From the NCBI RefSeq assembly GCF_030406665.1, contig NZ_CP129121.1:1054001-1118000 (forward strand): DNA of 64,000 nt. Reading direction: 5' to 3'. Shown here in pieces: positions 61,686 through 64,000 of the stretch. The translations under genes and the position numbers were made by a program. Source of the DNA: Halomonas halophila (GTDB lineage: Bacteria; Pseudomonadota; Gammaproteobacteria; Pseudomonadales; Halomonadaceae). The notes below the pieces were generated by a model. It was not told the DNA's origin. It ran no database searches and saw nothing but the letters and a program-made list of their open reading frames with translations. The stretch's first letter is position 1. Every line of letters begins with the position of its first letter.

Positions 61686-63221
61686 ATGAGTGACGACATG
61701 CAGGCGTCGGCGGCGGGGGAGACCCCCGCCGTCGGCGGCGAATACGAACGACATCCCGTCCCCGGCCAGGCGCGGATGGGCTTCAAGAGCTTTCTCGGCA
61801 TGTACGCCGGCGAGCATACCGCCGGCACCGAGCTGATGATCGGGCCGCTGTTCGTGCTGGCGGGCGTGGCCGCCTTCGACGTGGTCATGGGGCTGCTGAT
61901 CGGCAATGCCCTGGCGGTGCTGAGCTGGCTGCTGCTTACCGCACCCATCGCCACGCGAGTACGCCTGACGCTCTACTATCAGCTCGAGAAGATCGCCGGT
62001 CGCTATACCGTGATCCTCTACAACCTGGCCAACGGCCTGGCCTTCTGCTTCCTGGCCGGGGCCATGATCACGGTGTCCGCCACGGCCGTGGGGGTGTGGT
62101 TCGGCTTCCCGCTGCCGACGCTCTCGGATCTGATGCCCAACAGCGTCGGCTGGGTGCTGAGCGTGCTCGGTGTAGGCATCGTCATCACCCTGGTGGCCGC
62201 TTACGGCTATCGTTTCGTCTCCTGGTTCGCCAATATCGCCGCACCCTGGATGGTGCTGATCTTCCTGGGCTTCGGCATCGTCTCGCTGAAGTGGTTCATC
62301 GATGCCACGGGCACCGGGGGGGGATCTCCCGCCGACCTGTGGGCGCTGGCCGAGACGGCGATCTGGACCGGGGTGCAGGTGCCCGGGCAGCCGGATTTCT
62401 CGATCTGGCATGTGATCTTCTTCGCCTGGTTCGCCAACATGGCCATGCACGTCGGCATGTCCGACCTCTCGGTGCTGCGCTTCGCCCGCAAGAGCTGGTA
62501 CAGCATCGCCTCGGCGGCGGGTATGTACGTCGGCCACTTCATGGCCTGGCTGGCCGCTTCCATGCTGTTCGCGTTCCAGATGTATGAGGCGGGGCTGACC
62601 TCCGACAGCGCCATGATCGCCGCGGCAGAGGCCGGGCAGATCCCCAATCCGTTGCCCGGGCCCCTGGCCGATCAGGCGTTGGGCGTTGCGGGACTGATCT
62701 GCGTGATCATCGCCGGTTGGACCACCGCCAACCCGACCATCTACCGCGCCGGGCTGGCCTTCCAGGCGGTGATTCCCCGGGTCTCCCGCTTCAAGGTGAC
62801 CATCGGCACCGGCCTGTTGACCACCTTCGTGGCGATGTTCCCGGGCGTGGCGATGCAGCTGCTGGGGTTCGTGGCGCTCTATGGCCTGCTGCTGATGCCG
62901 ATCGGCGCGGTGATCTTCATCGACTTCTGGGTGCTGCCGAAGCTGGGGCTCAAGAGCTTCTATGCCGAGTATGCCGGTCGCCGGATCACCTATCCGGTGC
63001 TAGGCACCTGGCTGATCACCCTGGCGATCTGCCTGTTCTTGGTGAAGTTCGCCGAGATCGAGATCTTCTTCGTCGCCCTGCCGGGCTGGTTCATCGCCGC
63101 GGCGCTGTTCATCGGCCTGAGCCTGATGGCTCAGCGATCGAGCGCTCACCCTGCCAGCGAGGGAATCCGGGTGGCCGGCAGCGCGTCTCCCATCGCCACG
63201 AACGCCTCGAGCAAGGAGTAA
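61686..63221 (+). CDS. NCS1/purine-cytosine permease-like transporter
   Basis: A protein of 511 residues with about twelve helices. It belongs to the cytosine/purine/allantoin permease superfamily, with MGFKSFLGMYAGEHTAGTEL, FFAWFANMAMHVGMSDLSVL and VIIAGWTTANPTIYRAGLAF. The usual substrates are nucleobases, hydantoins or vitamins. Here the operon context argues for L-rhamnose or a derivative, which would be new for the family; that is inference only. ATG 61686 follows GAGAGGTG; a GTG three codons upstream is less likely. Confidence 0.85.
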   Translation: MSDDMQASAAGETPAVGGEYERHPVPGQARMGFKSFLGMYAGEHTAGTELMIGPLFVLAGVAAFDVVMGLLIGNALAVLSWLLLTAPIATRVRLTLYYQLEKIAGRYTVILYNLANGLAFCFLAGAMITVSATAVGVWFGFPLPTLSDLMPNSVGWVLSVLGVGIVITLVAAYGYRFVSWFANIAAPWMVLIFLGFGIVSLKWFIDATGTGGGSPADLWALAETAIWTGVQVPGQPDFSIWHVIFFAWFANMAMHVGMSDLSVLRFARKSWYSIASAAGMYVGHFMAWLAASMLFAFQMYEAGLTSDSAMIAAAEAGQIPNPLPGPLADQALGVAGLICVIIAGWTTANPTIYRAGLAFQAVIPRVSRFKVTIGTGLLTTFVAMFPGVAMQLLGFVALYGLLLMPIGAVIFIDFWVLPKLGLKSFYAEYAGRRITYPVLGTWLITLAICLFLVKFAEIEIFFVALPGWFIAAALFIGLSLMAQRSSAHPASEGIRVAGSASPIATNASSKE

Positions 63222-63225
63222 CCCC

Positions 63226-63429
63226 ATGCGCAAGCTGCTTCAGACCATCTCGATCGCGATGCCGGTATTGACCGTGTTGTTCCCCGTGCTCTACCTGGTC
63301 GACGCCATGGGTGAAACGGCGATGAAGTGGGCCATGCTGGTGGTCACGGTCGTCTGGTTCGCGGTCACGCCGCTGTGGATGGGCAGGGAAGACCACGCCG
63401 CCGCGGCCGGAGCGCCTACCGCAGAATAA
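63226..63429 (+). CDS. Small two-helix membrane protein linked to the permease
   Basis: A protein of 67 residues with two hydrophobic segments (about 8-27 and 33-51: MKWAMLVVTVVWFAVTPLWM) and an Ala-rich tail. It starts 4 nt after the permease stop and is surely co-translated. I do not recognise the family. The size and placement suggest an accessory subunit of the NCS1-type permease. Confidence 0.7.
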   Translation: MRKLLQTISIAMPVLTVLFPVLYLVDAMGETAMKWAMLVVTVVWFAVTPLWMGREDHAAAAGAPTAE

Positions 63430-63487
63430 CCGCCCCGGGATCGCCGGCATCGCGGCACTTCCCGATCACTCGATACACGTTCTCATG

Positions 63488-63510
63488 CCCTCGCCAGTCC
63501 GGCGAGGGCG
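63488..63510 (+). terminator. Hairpin after the permease pair
   Basis: GCCCTCGCC-AGTCC-GGCGAGGGC is a 9-pair stem in the 134-nt gap before the GntP gene. Only a weak T tract follows (GGGATTCCCTGTT), so partial read-through is likely. Confidence 0.6.
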
Positions 63511-63563
63511 GGATTCCCTGTTGCCATGGGACGCCAATAACGCATCACTGGAGCACCACGGAT

Positions 63564-64000
63564 ATGGAAATATTGCATTTGGCGATCGCCATCGCCCTGA
63601 TCCTGCTACTGATCCTTTACCTCAGGCTGAATGCCGCCATCAGCCTGATCATCGGCAGCCTTTATCTGGGGCTCGCCATGCAGCTGGGCATGACCGGCAC
63701 GGTCGATGCCATCAGCAGTGGTTTCGGCGGCATCATGGCCGGAATCGGGCTACCGATCGGCTTCGGCGTGATCATCGGCCAGCTGATGAGCGACTCGGGC
63801 TCGGCCCACAAGATCGCCCACACTCTGGTGGCGAGTGCGCCGCGCAGTGCGGGGCTCTATGTGCTGGGGCTGACGGGCTTCCTGCTGTCGATCCCGGTAT
63901 TCTTCGACGTCACCTTCGTGATCCTGGTACCGCTCGGGGTGGCATTGGCCCGAACGCTGGGCAAGCCGCTGCCTTATGCCATCGGTGCCCTGGTCATCGG
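63564..64000 (+). CDS. GntP family permease (3' end outside window)
   Basis: 145 codons are visible from ATG 63564, preceded by GGAG. The start (ILHLAIAIALILLLILYLRL) and GFGGIMAGIGLPIGFGVIIG are typical of GntP proton symporters. QLMSDSGSAHKIAHTLV and LLSIPVFFDVTFVILVPL confirm this. The family carries gluconate and other sugar acids, so L-rhamnonate or a related acid is plausible in this operon. The gene is cut by the window edge. Confidence 0.9.
   Translation, partial: MEILHLAIAIALILLLILYLRLNAAISLIIGSLYLGLAMQLGMTGTVDAISSGFGGIMAGIGLPIGFGVIIGQLMSDSGSAHKIAHTLVASAPRSAGLYVLGLTGFLLSIPVFFDVTFVILVPLGVALARTLGKPLPYAIGALVI

Overview
The window is mostly high-GC chromosomal DNA of a gammaproteobacterium. 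The gene set (SstT, PhoX, NasST-controlled nitrate assimilation, YtoQ, PgpA, AzlCD, MntP) fits a halophilic Halomonadaceae-type organism; this is inferred from content, not from a marker gene. The first ~1.85 kb is AT-rich and foreign. It is the right-hand end of an integrated element that stops at a 45-bp 3' tRNA-Met fragment (1874-1918). On the minus strand it carries a retron: a predicted msr-msd RNA with an 11-bp a1/a2 repeat, its own promoter, and a reverse transcriptase fused to a TOPRIM domain whose 3' end lies outside the window.

From 2.1 to 20 kb the chromosome holds a PatZ-type lysine acetyltransferase and a four-gene Opp/Nik-type ABC importer behind a Zur-like box, in which both permeases are fused into one protein. 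Next come an ECF sigma/anti-sigma pair, a cupin-regulator/azlCD operon with twin operators, sstT followed by a 9-copy octamer repeat, an isocitrate dehydrogenase with an internal duplication, chaC, ytoQ and pgpA. From 20 to 36 kb there are mainly single genes: a PepSY membrane protein, PhoD-like phosphatase, HPP protein, CDF metal exporter, mntP behind a yybP-ykoY manganese riboswitch, an FMN glutamate-synthase-like protein, a CBS protein, a GMC oxidoreductase, a cold-shock protein, an SLC13 transporter, an esterase and a PIN-PhoH ATPase.

From 36 to 52 kb lies a complete assimilatory nitrate system: nirD, nirB, a NasB-like flavoprotein, nasS, nasT, nasA, cobA (siroheme precursor) and a distal narK transporter. 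Three promoters read as sigma-54 sites with NtrC-like sites about 90-145 bp upstream. Two of them are followed by leader RNAs with a terminator hairpin; one hairpin has a hexaloop with A at position 1 and G at position 4, as expected for the ANTAR protein NasT. This suggests nitrogen limitation (NtrC) and nitrate presence (NasST) are read in series. PhoX, a GFA protein, a peroxiredoxin and an SDR sit between nasA and narK.

From 52 to 64 kb come two divergent L,D-transpeptidases, a LysR regulator and a non-phosphorylating L-rhamnose operon: rhamnonate dehydratase, mutarotase, lactonase, rhamnose dehydrogenase, KDR aldolase and lactaldehyde dehydrogenase. An NCS1-type permease, a tiny two-helix membrane protein and a GntP permease cut by the window edge follow. 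The enzymes give a full route from L-rhamnose to pyruvate and lactate.
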